Origin: Nostoc sp. TCL240-02
GTDB lineage: Bacteria > Cyanobacteriota > Cyanobacteriia > Cyanobacteriales > Nostocaceae
Assembly (NCBI RefSeq): GCF_013343235.1
Contig: NZ_CP040094.1
Coordinates: forward strand, 7,063,001 to 7,127,000
Reading direction: 5' to 3'
Length of the DNA: 64,000 nucleotides
Both the position numbers and the translations under genes were made by a program. The first letter of the stretch is position 1, and every line of letters begins with the position of its first letter. The notes beneath the pieces were generated by a model, which worked only from the letters and a program-made list of their open reading frames with translations, searched no databases and was not told the origin of the DNA. Positions 52,371 to 61,513 of the stretch are shown here, in pieces.

Positions 52371-53067
52371 CTTGCCAACCCACTTTAACAAAATGTGCCT
52401 CACGCCCCCAAACGTCGCGTGTACGGGTAATATTTTCAATTGCTAGGTTAAAAGGAATGGCAGTTGTTAGGTAACGCTGCGCCATAAAACCTAAATCAGG
52501 TGCGAGTTCAGCAGCTGTCGTCGCTGCTAACCCCAAACCTATAAGTTGCTCGATTGGTCGAAATGGTAGTAACAGATGTACACCAACAGCTAGTCCAGCT
52601 GTTAAAAGCATTGCTACCGATAAATTTGTGCCGCAACGGGGATGTACAGCTAAATCCCATTCTCCATTGGTGAGGCGATGTCGAGCAAGTGCTACCGCAC
52701 GGCGCAAATCACTAATATTTACTTCACCATAAAGGTAAAATCCATGCTCAGTAGACAAACCACCTAATAGTTCGTTATCTGGTTGAACGTTAGTAGCTTT
52801 TCCTTTAGCAGGTTGGCCACTTTGTGAATCACTAAGAACCCAAACAGTAGCGTGTTCTAAGGCGTGAACCTGCCGGATCATCAAAATTTCTTTCAACCCT
52901 GGTATAAATGATAGCTGCCTGAGTAGGTCAGCATCTTGTGTGGGTTGGGGAAAGTCTAAGGGACGGTATTCTGTGTTCGGAACTTTCTCAGATACAGGTA
53001 CCCTAAGATCAAAGTTAAAAAAATCAAAGGGAGACGAGCCACCCTGAAAAGAAGCAGAAGTATTCAT
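52366..53067 (-). CDS. DUF6391-like membrane protein
   Basis: About 233 residues. An N-terminal polar part is followed by LIRQVHALEHATVWVLSD-like sequence (seen as MIRQVHALEHATVW), LSTEHGFYLYGEV, WDLAVHPRCGTNLSVAMLL, and hydrophobic segments (AMLLTAGLAVGVHLLLPF). The conserved HALEHA and HPRCGTN motifs match my memory of the DUF6391 family; function unknown. The ATG at 53067 is chosen over a start six codons upstream. Confidence 0.65.
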   Translation of the reverse strand: MNTSASFQGGSSPFDFFNFDLRVPVSEKVPNTEYRPLDFPQPTQDADLLRQLSFIPGLKEILMIRQVHALEHATVWVLSDSQSGQPAKGKATNVQPDNELLGGLSTEHGFYLYGEVNISDLRRAVALARHRLTNGEWDLAVHPRCGTNLSVAMLLTAGLAVGVHLLLPFRPIEQLIGLGLAATTAAELAPDLGFMAQRYLTTAIPFNLAIENITRTRDVWGREAHFVKVGWQE

Positions 53068-53228
53068 TGGAACACCACTCTCCAAGCCGATGGAGCAATA
53101 TAGATTTCTCTCAAATGTAACGCTTGCACCACTGAATTGTTGCTAATTTTTGTGGTTAATTATTGAGTTTGGGTATCAAGTATGGGGCATGGGGCATTGG
53201 GCATTGAGAAGAGACATAGTTTTGTAGC

Positions 53229-53298
53229 TTGGGTGCAGCTTTAGCGTAACCCAACATAAATAAGGTAGTAATGTTGGGTTGCGTTTCACTCCACCCAA
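53229..53298. repeat. Nested inverted repeat (MITE/REP-like element)
   Basis: An outer pair TTGGGTG (53229-53235) / CACCCAA (53292-53298) encloses an inner pair AACCCAACAT (53248-53257) / ATGTTGGGTT (53271-53280). This four-arm arrangement is typical of small dispersed palindromic elements of cyanobacterial genomes containing the 'taacccaacat' sequence. Confidence 0.7.
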
Positions 53299-53365
53299 CC
53301 TACATAAATATATCTTTTAAAAAACTCTAGGTTTCAACTAGGTTTCAACATACATGAGGTTTAGT

Positions 53366-53428
53366 TTCCGAGTCCGAGGGTCAGCTGGCTCCACTAACAT
53401 AAACTCCGGCTGAGTGAAGGACTCGGAA
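53366..53428. ncRNA. Candidate structured RNA
   Basis: TTCCGAGTCC (53366-53375) and GGACTCGGAA (53419-53428) form a perfect 10-bp closing stem. Inside it, TCAGCTGG can pair with CCGGCTGA (8 bp with one G-T pair). The result is a compact two-tier helix of 63 bases located between the DUF6391-like and pedR genes. CTTTT follows on the plus strand. I recognise no known family. Strand is undetermined. Confidence 0.45.
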
Positions 53429-53547
53429 CTTTTGGTAGAGCGTTCACACTGAAAACTTAGGCGTGGGGAGGGAAACAATCAGTCAACCTCAAAATTGGCT
53501 TGCAATTCTACCAGACCATAGCAATTAGGTTGCTACTAGTAAATTGT

Positions 53548-53811
53548 TTATTCGATCTGGTTAGGGAGAAGACAGCAATTGACATCATTTAAGCAGACTT
53601 TGCCCCACTGTAAGGCCCAGCGGACAAGAGCTACTCGATTTTCGGTCTCAGTCTTGGTCAGAATATTGCTGATATGGTTATCAACTGTACGCTTGCTAAT
53701 CTCCAGTTTTCCTGCAATCTCTTGGTTAGTTAAGCCAGCGGCCACTAGGTCGATAATTTGCAGTTCTCTGTCTGACAGACTAACGGGGGTCTCAGACTTG
53801 CCACCAGCCAT
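53548..53811 (-). CDS. pedR: LuxR-type redox regulator PedR
   Basis: An 87-residue protein consisting of a single LuxR-type helix-turn-helix: LSDRELQIIDLVAAGLTNQE then IAGKLEISKRTVDNHISNIL. Its size matches PedR (Synechocystis Ssl0564), which senses photosynthetic electron transport through thioredoxin; the redox-active Cys80 reported there is present here (Cys73, Cys79 and Cys80 in KVCLNDVNCC). Ribosome-binding site GGAGG lies about 11 bases upstream of the ATG. It should regulate light-responsive genes when electron flow is low. Confidence 0.88.
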   Translation of the reverse strand: MAGGKSETPVSLSDRELQIIDLVAAGLTNQEIAGKLEISKRTVDNHISNILTKTETENRVALVRWALQWGKVCLNDVNCCLLPNQIE

Positions 53812-54174
53812 GACTATTTCTATCCTCCTTTGGTATATCTACTTAATCACTCTTTCTAATTCTAGAAGATTCTTTTGTTGGTAGGGGTTTCAAGTATTAG
53901 CAGTAATACTATTGTCAATATTTTCTTTGGATTTCAAGTTGGCAAGAATATAAATCTCGACAATATACAAGTATTATACAACACTTATTTTTGCCTTTAG
54001 ATTAGTATAAATGTTTAGATAATTTCGCTGGTAATTAGAAGCATATAGATGCTATGGAGTAGTAAAAATTGCTATTTAATTCTATGAAGGACTGGCGACA
54101 ATTTAGCAAAAATTGTTGTAGATTTTATACTGTAAATTCTTAATCCAAAATCGAAATCTCAAATCTAAAATGAA
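53812..54174. other. Divergent promoter region between pedR and the fructokinase gene
   Basis: A 363-bp AT-rich region. A palindrome AGTATTA-GCAG-TAATACT (53893-53910) sits 82 bases upstream of the pedR start and is a plausible operator. Promoters for both genes should lie here. No gene is supported. Confidence 0.5.
53893..53910. promoter_or_regulatory. Palindromic operator candidate upstream of pedR
   Basis: AGTATTA and TAATACT form a perfect 7-bp inverted repeat around a 4-base spacer. The spacing suits a dimeric helix-turn-helix regulator, possibly PedR itself. No known consensus is claimed. Confidence 0.45.
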
Positions 54175-55152
54175 ATGAGCAATTCCCGTGTTTTGTGCCT
54201 CGGTGAAATTTTGTTTGATTGTTTAGCCGATCAATTAGGGTTAAAGCTGGAAGAAGTTAAATCCTGGACTCCCTATCCAGGAGGCGCACCAGCTAACGTA
54301 GCCTGTGCTTTAGTCAAGCTGGGAACGACAGCAGGATTTATCGGAGCCGTTGGTGAAGATGAACCAGGAAATGCACTAGTCAAGCTATTACAAGATGTAG
54401 GTGTGGATACGACGGGGGTACAACGTCACCCCACAGCACCAACGCGGCAAGTTTATGTTACACGGGATCTGGCTGGCGATCGCACCTTCGCCGGATTTGG
54501 TCAGTATGACACCGCAGAATTTGCCGATACTCGCCTGCAAGCCAAACAATTGCCAGATGCGCTGTTTCAAGAGGCAGATTTTCTGGTTTTGGGTACTTTG
54601 GAATTAGCCTATCCTGAAAGTGAACAGGCAATTTACCGCGCCCTAGAGTTAGCAGAACATTACGATCTGAAGATTGTTCTAGATATCAATTGGCGGCCTG
54701 TATTTTGGGACGAGCCAAAAATCGCTCATCAAAAAATTCCAGAATTATTTAAGCGAGTAGATTTCCTCAAACTCTCCAAAGAAGAAGCCGAATGGCTATT
54801 TGAAACCGCAGATCCTGGAGCCATTACTTACCGCTTGGCTTCAATTGAAGGAGTGTTAGTAACAGATGGCGAAAACGGTTGCACCTACTGTCTGGGTGAG
54901 AACGAAGGCAAATTACCTTCCTTTTCCATCCCCGTAGTTGATACCACTGGTGCAGGAGATAGCTTTCTCGCAGGATTCATTCACCAGTTGAGTCAGCACG
55001 GCATCCACAGCTTGCGGGATGCTGAAACTGCAAAACGCATTGTCACTTATGCCAGTGCTGTTGGGGCACTGACTACCATTAAACCAGGTGCGATCGCTTC
55101 CCAACCAACAGATACTGAAGTTGAAGCTTTTCTAGCCTCACATCAACTCTAG
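54175..55152 (+). CDS. PfkB-family fructokinase
   Basis: A 325-residue sugar kinase of the PfkB/ribokinase family. The N-terminal GEILFDCLAD and PGGAPANVACALVKLG signature, and the C-terminal PfkB motif DTTGAGDSFLAGFIHQL with catalytic Asp, are intact. Overall pattern (PGGAPANVA, RQVYVTRD, WRPVFW) points to fructokinase, phosphorylating fructose released from sucrose; substrate choice is inference. The ATG at 54175 follows an AT-rich leader. No sucrose enzymes are next to it. Confidence 0.87.
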   Translation: MSNSRVLCLGEILFDCLADQLGLKLEEVKSWTPYPGGAPANVACALVKLGTTAGFIGAVGEDEPGNALVKLLQDVGVDTTGVQRHPTAPTRQVYVTRDLAGDRTFAGFGQYDTAEFADTRLQAKQLPDALFQEADFLVLGTLELAYPESEQAIYRALELAEHYDLKIVLDINWRPVFWDEPKIAHQKIPELFKRVDFLKLSKEEAEWLFETADPGAITYRLASIEGVLVTDGENGCTYCLGENEGKLPSFSIPVVDTTGAGDSFLAGFIHQLSQHGIHSLRDAETAKRIVTYASAVGALTTIKPGAIASQPTDTEVEAFLASHQL

Positions 55153-55322
55153 GAACTAGTATAAGCCACTGGGATATCAGCCACTAAAGGCTGATACTCC
55201 CGACTAGAAAACGGACGAGAATTCTTATGCCAAACTTTATACTTTATAGCTGCATAAACAGCGATGCTAATAAATACAAGTGAATAGAAAATACAGATTA
55301 GCTTAAAGTATTGATGAAGCAT
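55149..55322 (-). CDS. Possible small single-pass membrane protein
   Basis: A 57-residue frame starting MLHQYFKLICIFYSLVFISI, with one convincing hydrophobic helix and a polar C-terminus. It starts one base away from the divergent DUF6006 gene and slightly overlaps the end of the fructokinase gene, so its promoter would have to lie inside the DUF6006 gene. It may be a real small gene or a chance frame. Confidence 0.35.
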   Translation of the reverse strand: MLHQYFKLICIFYSLVFISIAVYAAIKYKVWHKNSRPFSSREYQPLVADIPVAYTSS

Positions 55323-55323
55323 T

Positions 55324-55755
55324 ATGAAAAAAATCACAAAATGGCTTTTGGGTTTAGCGATTGTTCCTGCAAGTTTGGTATTGACATCTAGCCATACTAA
55401 AGCCAGTCAGCTTGCTGGTGAGTGGTTCTTTGGTCTCTGGGATTGTAATATTGACGGTAGACCAGCCCAAATGCAGTGGAAAGTAGTCGATGATCCACAA
55501 ACTAGTTGTAGTGGTGATGTTTGTTCTACTACTTCTGCTGTCCGTCTCGTGGGGCAGTTTAGTGATAATGGTAGTGCGTGGGTTCCTCTAGGAAAACGTT
55601 TCTCCAGCACTAAAAGACAGGATTTAGGTATTCGTTATTTAGGTGTAGAACAAGATAACTGGTATCTCAAATACAACAGTCTTACTAAAATCGCGGATGG
55701 TTGGACGACATGGCGGGGTAAGCGCTACCCACTACAATGTCGTAATCGCAGATAA
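55324..55755 (+). CDS. DUF6006 family exported protein
   Basis: A 143-residue protein with a signal peptide (MKKITKWLLGLAIVPASLVL, likely cleavage after KAS near residue 28). The mature part, GEWFFGLWDCNIDGRPAQMQW, DDPQTSCSGDVCSTTSAVRLV and DGWTTWRGKRYPLQC, carries four Cys suggesting disulphides in the periplasm or outside. It matches my memory of the cyanobacterial DUF6006 family; function unknown. Confidence 0.75.
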   Translation: MKKITKWLLGLAIVPASLVLTSSHTKASQLAGEWFFGLWDCNIDGRPAQMQWKVVDDPQTSCSGDVCSTTSAVRLVGQFSDNGSAWVPLGKRFSSTKRQDLGIRYLGVEQDNWYLKYNSLTKIADGWTTWRGKRYPLQCRNRR

Positions 55756-55837
55756 ACATTTGCCAAATTATGTATCGCTAACTTTGAGAACTAAACACGC
55801 CAGCACCACATTTTATTAACTTAGATAGGCTAATACT

Positions 55838-56515
55838 TTAGTTGGTCTTAGCTTGCTGCCACAGAGTATCAACAGTTACAAACTGATAACCTTGTTGTAG
55901 CAGTTGCGGAATGAGAATTTGGATTGTGGCAGCAACATCTTGTCCACCGCAAGCACCATCATGTAAAACAATCAGCGAACCATTTTTGACCTGCTGCATA
56001 ATTCGCTCTACCACAGTGGTGATACCTGGTCGTACCCAATCTTCAGGTACAACGCTCCACATAACTGAACGGTAATTCCACTGAGAAAACAATTTTAAAG
56101 TAGCAGGTGTAAATAAACCATTGGGGGGACGGACATCCCGCACTTGGTCAGGTTCTAGATTGCAGGCATTGTAGATGGCAACTTGGGTTTTTTCTAAACT
56201 GTCCTTCAATTCATTGAGTGAAAGCATAGGAAAAGAACGATGATCGTAGCCATGCAATCCGATCCAGTGGCCGCGATCGCTAACAGCTTTGGCGATCGCT
56301 GGTGAACGGTTGACGCAAACACCCAACCAAAAAAAACTGGCTGTAATATTGTAGCGATCCAATACTGCCAAGACTTCGGGTGTGTATTGCGGATGGGGCC
56401 CATCATCGAATGTGAGTGCGATCGCTTTAGTATGGGGATTTCCACCCCAAAGGCAATTGGGAAAACTTGGTTGGAGAATGCGATAGAAAACTGGGAACAG
56501 AGGAGCTAGCTGCAT
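55838..56515 (-). CDS. Polysaccharide deacetylase (NodB-type)
   Basis: About 225 residues with the NodB homology domain: LTFDDGPHPQYTPEVLAVLD (Asp pair), HGYDHRSFPML (metal-binding His) and RPPNGLFTPATL. It removes N-acetyl groups from a glycan such as peptidoglycan, chitin-like or exopolysaccharide material; the substrate is not known. No signal peptide is clear, although a hydrophobic start (MQLAPLFPVFYRIL) might anchor it. The open frame extends upstream to 56626, but that stretch overlaps an interspersed repeat (GTTCGCGTAGCGTCTCGG), so the ATG at 56515 is used. Confidence 0.87.
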   Translation of the reverse strand: MQLAPLFPVFYRILQPSFPNCLWGGNPHTKAIALTFDDGPHPQYTPEVLAVLDRYNITASFFWLGVCVNRSPAIAKAVSDRGHWIGLHGYDHRSFPMLSLNELKDSLEKTQVAIYNACNLEPDQVRDVRPPNGLFTPATLKLFSQWNYRSVMWSVVPEDWVRPGITTVVERIMQQVKNGSLIVLHDGACGGQDVAATIQILIPQLLQQGYQFVTVDTLWQQAKTN

Positions 56516-56827
56516 TTTGCGTTTATCTGCTGCTGACAAATTTTTATAGGTATTGCTTGCGAAACTGCGATGGGCGTTCGCGTAGCGTCTCGGAGAGAAG
56601 CGTGGCCGTAGGTGATCGCACCGCATACATACAATGCCTCAATATTCTAGCCAAATTATCAGAACCCAAAACTTCGTACTTAGAACTCGAAATCCTAAGA
56701 AATATCAAGCGATGGGCATTAACTTGCTAGTCACTTTGTAACAAAATCTGTAACAGCATTACTATTTGAGCTAGCACTCGTCTAGATTGATGACAAATCT
56801 ACGGGTAATCCCGGAATTTAAAGATTA

Positions 56828-57670
56828 ATGTTGCTCAAAGATATACGAGATTATCAAATTCTATTTCTCGGCTTATTCCTAGTATTGGGAATCGGTACAA
56901 GAGATTGGACGCTGCGGCCAGAGTTAATTGGGGTAGCGATCGCCACCAGTCTCGCAACCCAATGGATATTGTCATTAGTTACTGGCAAAGAACAAATGGC
57001 AAATCTTCGCAGTGCTTTAATTACCTCTTTAGGACTGGGACTGCTATTGCGGGCTGATTGCTGGACGACAATGGCAATCGCCGCAGCAATTGCGATCGCT
57101 AGCAAATTTATCTTCCAAGTCGGTGATAAGCATTTCTTTAATCCCACCAATTTTGGCATCATATCTGCCTTGATTTTGACCCCCGATGCTTGGGTTTCGC
57201 CGGGACAATGGGGTGAAGAGTGGTGGTATGGGCTATTATTTGCCGGTACTGGCGGCATGATTTTGCAGCGCGTTGGTCGCTGGGACACCACAGCAGCTTT
57301 TTTAGGTTCCTACTCTTTGCTAGAGGCGATTCGCAATCTCTGGCTGGGTTGGACTTGGGATGTTTACTGGCATCGATTGATGAGTGGGTCTTTGCTGCTG
57401 TTTGCCCTATTTATGATTACAGATCCGCGATCGATCCCCAATTCCCGAATTGGGCGGGTAGTTTGGGCAATCTGCATCGCCGGATTAACTTTTATCCTGC
57501 GGAATTATTTCTTTATTTCCACAGCAGTTTTCTGGGCGCTGTTTGCCCTTGCGCCATTGACCATCCTGATAGATGTTCTGTGGTTAGCCCCAAGGTTTTC
57601 TTGGCAAGAGGTGGATGAGGGAGCAGGAGTAGGGGAAGTGGGGGAAGAATTTCTCACTCAGCACTCCTAA
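56828..57670 (+). CDS. RnfD/NqrB-like membrane protein
   Basis: A 280-residue protein with about eight hydrophobic helices and the segment GDKHFFNPTNFGIISALIL, a pattern found in RnfD/NqrB family proteins and their cyanobacterial relatives. The full Rnf or Nqr complex genes are not adjacent, so its redox role is uncertain. The last 20 residues (EGAGVGEVGEE) look like read-through into repeat sequence. A DUF2330 gene starts 28 bases downstream on the same strand and is probably co-transcribed. Confidence 0.72.
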   Translation: MLLKDIRDYQILFLGLFLVLGIGTRDWTLRPELIGVAIATSLATQWILSLVTGKEQMANLRSALITSLGLGLLLRADCWTTMAIAAAIAIASKFIFQVGDKHFFNPTNFGIISALILTPDAWVSPGQWGEEWWYGLLFAGTGGMILQRVGRWDTTAAFLGSYSLLEAIRNLWLGWTWDVYWHRLMSGSLLLFALFMITDPRSIPNSRIGRVVWAICIAGLTFILRNYFFISTAVFWALFALAPLTILIDVLWLAPRFSWQEVDEGAGVGEVGEEFLTQHS

Positions 57671-57698
57671 CTCCGCACTAAAAAAGTAGAGGTATAAA

Positions 57699-59072
57699 AT
57701 GAAGTTTTTTCGAATTTTAACGCCATTATTGTTGGCAATCATAGCTGTTTTCTGCTTTGCACCAGCAGCTTGGGCATTTTGTGGATTTTATGTAGCTAAA
57801 GCTGATACAAAACTGTATAACAAAGCTTCTCAGGTGGTAATAGCACGGGATGGCGATCGCACCGTCCTAACAATGGCAAACGATTTTCAAGGCGAAGTTA
57901 AAGATTTTGCGATGGTAGTACCAGTGCCAACAGTGGTACAAAAAGAGCAAGTTCGCGTCAGTGAACCCAAGATTATCGAACGCCTAGATGCTTTTAGTGC
58001 GCCGCGATTGGTAGAATATTTCGATCCAGATCCTTGTGCCCCAGTTTACCCTCAAGAGTTATCAGCAGCACCAGCGCCAGCAGCAAGAATGGAGGCGGGG
58101 AATGCAAGGGACGATCGCAGTTTGGGTGTAACAGTCGAAGCACGTTTCAATGTCGGCGAATACGACATCGTGATCCTTAGTGCTAAAGAATCTGGCGGAC
58201 TAGAAACTTGGCTCCAACGCAATGGTTACAAAATTCCTAGAGGTGCGAAACAGTTACTAAAACCCTATATCCGCTCCTCAATGAAATTCTTTGTTGCCAA
58301 AGTCAACTTAAATAAATTCGAGAAATCTGGCTACCAGTTCCTTCGTCCGCTACAAATTTCCTACGAGTCTCCTAAGTTCACGCTGCCAATTCGTTTGGGC
58401 ATGATTAATGCCACGACAGAGCAGGATTTGATTGTCTACATCCTCTCGCCCCAAGGACAGGCAGAAATAACTAACTATCGGACGGTGAAAATCCCCTCCG
58501 ACACAAACGTTCCTTTGTTTGTCAAAGATGAATTTGGTGACTTCTACAAATCAATGTTTCAAACTGCCTACACCAAAGAAGACAAGAAAGTAGGTTTTTT
58601 AGAATACGCTTGGAATATGGGTAGTTGCGATCCTTGTTCTGCCGAGCCTCTAACCCCAGATGAGCTTAAGCAAGCAGGCGTATTTTGGCTAGATGATAAT
58701 TCTCCAAGTGATGTGCCAGTATCCCCACGCTTTCGTCGTCCCTTTCCAAACAGTAACGTCTTCATCTCCCGGTTGCATGTCCGCTACACCCGCGACAAAT
58801 TCCCTGAAGACTTGATATTCCAACAAACTGCTAACAGTGAATTTTTCCAAGGGCGTTATGTTTTACAACATCCGTTCCAAGGAGAACTCAAATGTCAGGC
58901 GGGTAGAGAATATAAACGGTCTTTGCCCAAACGTTTTGAACAAGAGGCGCAAACTCTGGCTAAACTCACAAACTGGAAGATCCAAGACATTCGCAACAAG
59001 ATGAAACTGAGTGTTGGTAATCTGACATATTCTTGGTGGGAAAATTTATTTTCTTGGCTGGGATTATATTGA
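57699..59072 (+). CDS. DUF2330 exported protein
   Basis: A 457-residue protein with a signal peptide (LTPLLLAIIAVFCFAPAAWA, cleaved before FCGFYV). DUF2330 features follow: FCGFYVAKADTKLYNKASQV, VVPVPTVVQKEQVRV, and a C-terminal QGRYVLQHPFQGEL, with one more hydrophobic stretch at the end (WWENLFSWLGLY). Function unknown; often paired with the RnfD-like gene, as here (from this context). Confidence 0.82.
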   Translation: MKFFRILTPLLLAIIAVFCFAPAAWAFCGFYVAKADTKLYNKASQVVIARDGDRTVLTMANDFQGEVKDFAMVVPVPTVVQKEQVRVSEPKIIERLDAFSAPRLVEYFDPDPCAPVYPQELSAAPAPAARMEAGNARDDRSLGVTVEARFNVGEYDIVILSAKESGGLETWLQRNGYKIPRGAKQLLKPYIRSSMKFFVAKVNLNKFEKSGYQFLRPLQISYESPKFTLPIRLGMINATTEQDLIVYILSPQGQAEITNYRTVKIPSDTNVPLFVKDEFGDFYKSMFQTAYTKEDKKVGFLEYAWNMGSCDPCSAEPLTPDELKQAGVFWLDDNSPSDVPVSPRFRRPFPNSNVFISRLHVRYTRDKFPEDLIFQQTANSEFFQGRYVLQHPFQGELKCQAGREYKRSLPKRFEQEAQTLAKLTNWKIQDIRNKMKLSVGNLTYSWWENLFSWLGLY

Positions 59073-59099
59073 GGGAACTGAGGACTGGGGAAGAAGTAA

Positions 59100-59240
59100 G
59101 GGGGCAGGGAGCAGGGGAGCAGGGGGCAGGGGGCAGGGGGTAGGGGAGATTAGGAGGATGAGGGGGACAGGGAGGATAAAGGGAGAATTATTCAACAAGT
59201 CTCTCCCTTGTCCCCCCCTCTTCCTTGTCCCCCCCTCTCC
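59100..59240. repeat. G-rich tract plus palindromic interspersed repeat
   Basis: A run of G3-5 blocks separated by CA/GCA/TA (59100-59147) could form G-quadruplexes on the plus strand. It is followed by GGAGAATTATTCAACAAGTC and a C-rich half (CTCTCCCTTGTCCCCCCCTC), inverted relative to the elements at 12965 and 52215. It occupies most of the gap between the DUF2330 and sigma-factor genes. Confidence 0.65.
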
Positions 59241-59364
59241 CTTGTCCCCTCTATCTCTTATCGATGCCCAATTCCCAATGCCCAATATCTTGATGAAAGG
59301 TAATTTTTTGTGGCGTTGTTATACGCAATACTAAGATATTCTTGCTTTCTGCCTCAAGATTGTC

Positions 59365-60015
59365 ATGGTTCAATTCGATGAACAGCTACGCCGCTTAGTT
59401 ACCGAAGCCTGTGGACACCCACTTGGAAGTCCTCAGCGTCAGAAGCTGCTCACGCAAATTATTCGCTTGACAGCAAATAGACTCTGGAGGGAAGGTACTC
59501 CCTACTATCAAGATGCCCTACAACAAACTTGGTTGTATTTCTGCCGAAATGTTTGTGATGGTTTGACTGGTCAAATCTATGACCCCAACTATGGCAGTAT
59601 CATTACCTGGCTAAATGCTTACCTAAAACGTAGACTACAAGACTTTTACATTAACCAGAACCGGGAACAAGCCACCACAGTGCCTCTTCGGGTTCGTCAG
59701 TCTACATCGGGTGGAACAAGCGAAACAATCGATCCTGTAGATAATCTCCCCGCTAGCCCCCAGGCACCTCCCATTTTGGAAGACTTGGAAACATGGGCTC
59801 AGACCGATTCTGAAGGAGAACTGCGCCGTACTTGTATTAAAGGACGACCAGATGTGAATTGTCAGGTGTTAATTCTTAAACGCCTACCCCCTGAAGTTAG
59901 CTGGAAAGAATTATCTGAGGAGTTTAGCTTGTCAATTCCGACGTTAAGCAGTTTTTATCAGCGCCAGTGTATACCACGTTTGCGTAAATTCGCTGAATCG
60001 GAGGGATTGTTTTAA
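59365..60015 (+). CDS. Sigma-70-like RNA polymerase sigma factor
   Basis: A 216-residue protein with a region-2-like part (YYQDALQQTWLYFCRNVCDG, YDPNYGSIITWLNAYLKRRLQD) and a region-4-like helix-turn-helix near the end (EVSWKELSEEFSLSIPTLSSF). This is the layout of small alternative (group 3/ECF-like) sigma factors in cyanobacteria. No anti-sigma gene is adjacent. ATG at 59365; the preceding repeat gives no promoter clues. Target genes unknown. Confidence 0.78.
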   Translation: MVQFDEQLRRLVTEACGHPLGSPQRQKLLTQIIRLTANRLWREGTPYYQDALQQTWLYFCRNVCDGLTGQIYDPNYGSIITWLNAYLKRRLQDFYINQNREQATTVPLRVRQSTSGGTSETIDPVDNLPASPQAPPILEDLETWAQTDSEGELRRTCIKGRPDVNCQVLILKRLPPEVSWKELSEEFSLSIPTLSSFYQRQCIPRLRKFAESEGLF

Positions 60016-60060
60016 ACAAGGAAGAAGGAGAGCCAGTTCGTTGCAAACTTTCCCAAAAAT

Positions 60061-60096
60061 AAAAAGACCTCTCCCTGGTTTGACCGAAGAGAGAGG
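60061..60096 (-). terminator. Possible terminator for the minus-strand hydrolase
   Basis: GAGAGG (60091-60096) and CCTCTC (60068-60073) form a stem which, read on the minus strand, is followed by CTTTTT. It is about 210 bases beyond the stop of the alpha/beta hydrolase gene, with a C/G-rich repeat in between. Confidence 0.35.
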
Positions 60097-60307
60097 GGAG
60101 CAGGGGGAACGGGGCAGGGGGGAACAGGAGGAGAAGAGAAGGTGTTCTTGAGAGAAGAATTACTGAACAATAACTCTCTTTCCTCCCCTGCTTATCCGAA
60201 CCGTATTGCCCTGCCCCTTTTCCTCTTGTTGACTAACCAAAATCTATCTTTCTCCAAGTCGGAAAGGGACAGACTTTAATAAAGTTCAAGACAGTGAGAG
60301 GTTAATA

Positions 60308-61246
60308 TTAATTCTTGATAGATAAAACCCAATCCCCTAAAAGTTGATTTACTCTATCCGGTACTTCATCATGGGGACAATGACCGGCTGTTAAAAAGTG
60401 TTCCCTGAGTTCAGGATAATATTGACGAAATTTTTGAGAACGTTCTCTAGCATTCATCCAAGGGTCAGCTTCTCCCCACAACATTAATAGAGGACAAGTT
60501 AATTGCTTTAGTAGCACATCAACTTTTTCCCCTTGAGGAGTGCTAAAGACTGAAACAAACACATCCAACGCACCAGGATCGTAAGCAGGGCGAGAAATTT
60601 CTTCTATTAATTGGTCTGTAATGGCACTCTTGTCAAGATAAACTTTTTCTAGAGTTTGGCGAATTACCCAACGTTGTCGCACGTACTGAAATAACAAAAA
60701 CTGGGCTAAAGGTTGTTGAAAAATCCACTTAGTGCCGTCACCAAGAAGTTTTTGCAAATTAGCCGATTGTTTGGGAGCCTGAATTTCTGATTGTAAAGCT
60801 TCAGGTTCAGATGTAGGCTGCCTTTCGCTAAAAGGCCCGGCGCTGTTGAGCAAAACTAAACCAGCAGCACTGTCAGGACGCTGTGCTGCAACACACAAGC
60901 CAGCGTAGCCACCAAGAGAATTACCCGCTAATACTGCTTTTTGACCAATTACTTCACTGATAAAATCATGGAGTTGGTCGCGCCACAAGTCGCCACTGTA
61001 CTGCAATTTTGGTTTTGCCGATCGCCCAAATCCTAAAAGATCGATCGCAAATACTTCAAAATCTTGACACAATCCTGTGATATTCTTGCGCCAGTGGTCT
61101 GTGGAAGCACCAAATCCATGTATCAAAAGCAACGGCGGGCGTTGCGCTTGCTTCTCTCCCGCACGCACATAGTAAACGTTGTGCCCGCGCCACTGCCAAT
61201 ATTTACCAGGAATTGGGGTTGTAGAGGGGGCTGTAGTTGCCTGCAT
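60308..61246 (-). CDS. Alpha/beta hydrolase
   Basis: A 312-residue alpha/beta-fold hydrolase. The oxyanion region LLIHGFGASTDHWRKNI, the nucleophile elbow AGNSLGGYAG (Ser), LLMLWGEADPW (Asp) and AGHCPHDEVP (His) form a complete catalytic triad. Substrate unknown. The pattern is close to plant/cyanobacterial hydrolases of the chlorophyll-related group, but I do not assign one. It stands alone on the minus strand. Confidence 0.88.
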   Translation of the reverse strand: MQATTAPSTTPIPGKYWQWRGHNVYYVRAGEKQAQRPPLLLIHGFGASTDHWRKNITGLCQDFEVFAIDLLGFGRSAKPKLQYSGDLWRDQLHDFISEVIGQKAVLAGNSLGGYAGLCVAAQRPDSAAGLVLLNSAGPFSERQPTSEPEALQSEIQAPKQSANLQKLLGDGTKWIFQQPLAQFLLFQYVRQRWVIRQTLEKVYLDKSAITDQLIEEISRPAYDPGALDVFVSVFSTPQGEKVDVLLKQLTCPLLMLWGEADPWMNARERSQKFRQYYPELREHFLTAGHCPHDEVPDRVNQLLGDWVLSIKN

Positions 61247-61513
61247 GATTCAAAGAATTGTTAAGTAGCTTTTAATAATTGTAGTGTAGAGCAGAGGGTT
61301 AGCTTTTGACTTTTGAGCCTTGAGCTATGGAATACCCAACTGAATTCTGACTCCTTACTCCTGAATTCTGTTTCGATAAATGCTTTCGGATTATTTCTTA
61401 AGAAGGATGATTTAAATTTTCAAACCTATCTCAGGACAAATAGAATAAAACTCAACTTAAACGATAAAATATGTGAGCAAGTAAAAATCATTTTAGTAAA
61501 AGTAAATAAATAT

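Noticed and set aside
56516..56626. Upstream extension of the polysaccharide deacetylase
   Set aside because: The 37 extra codons overlap a dispersed repeat (GTTCGCGTAGCGTCTCGG) and carry no signal-peptide character.
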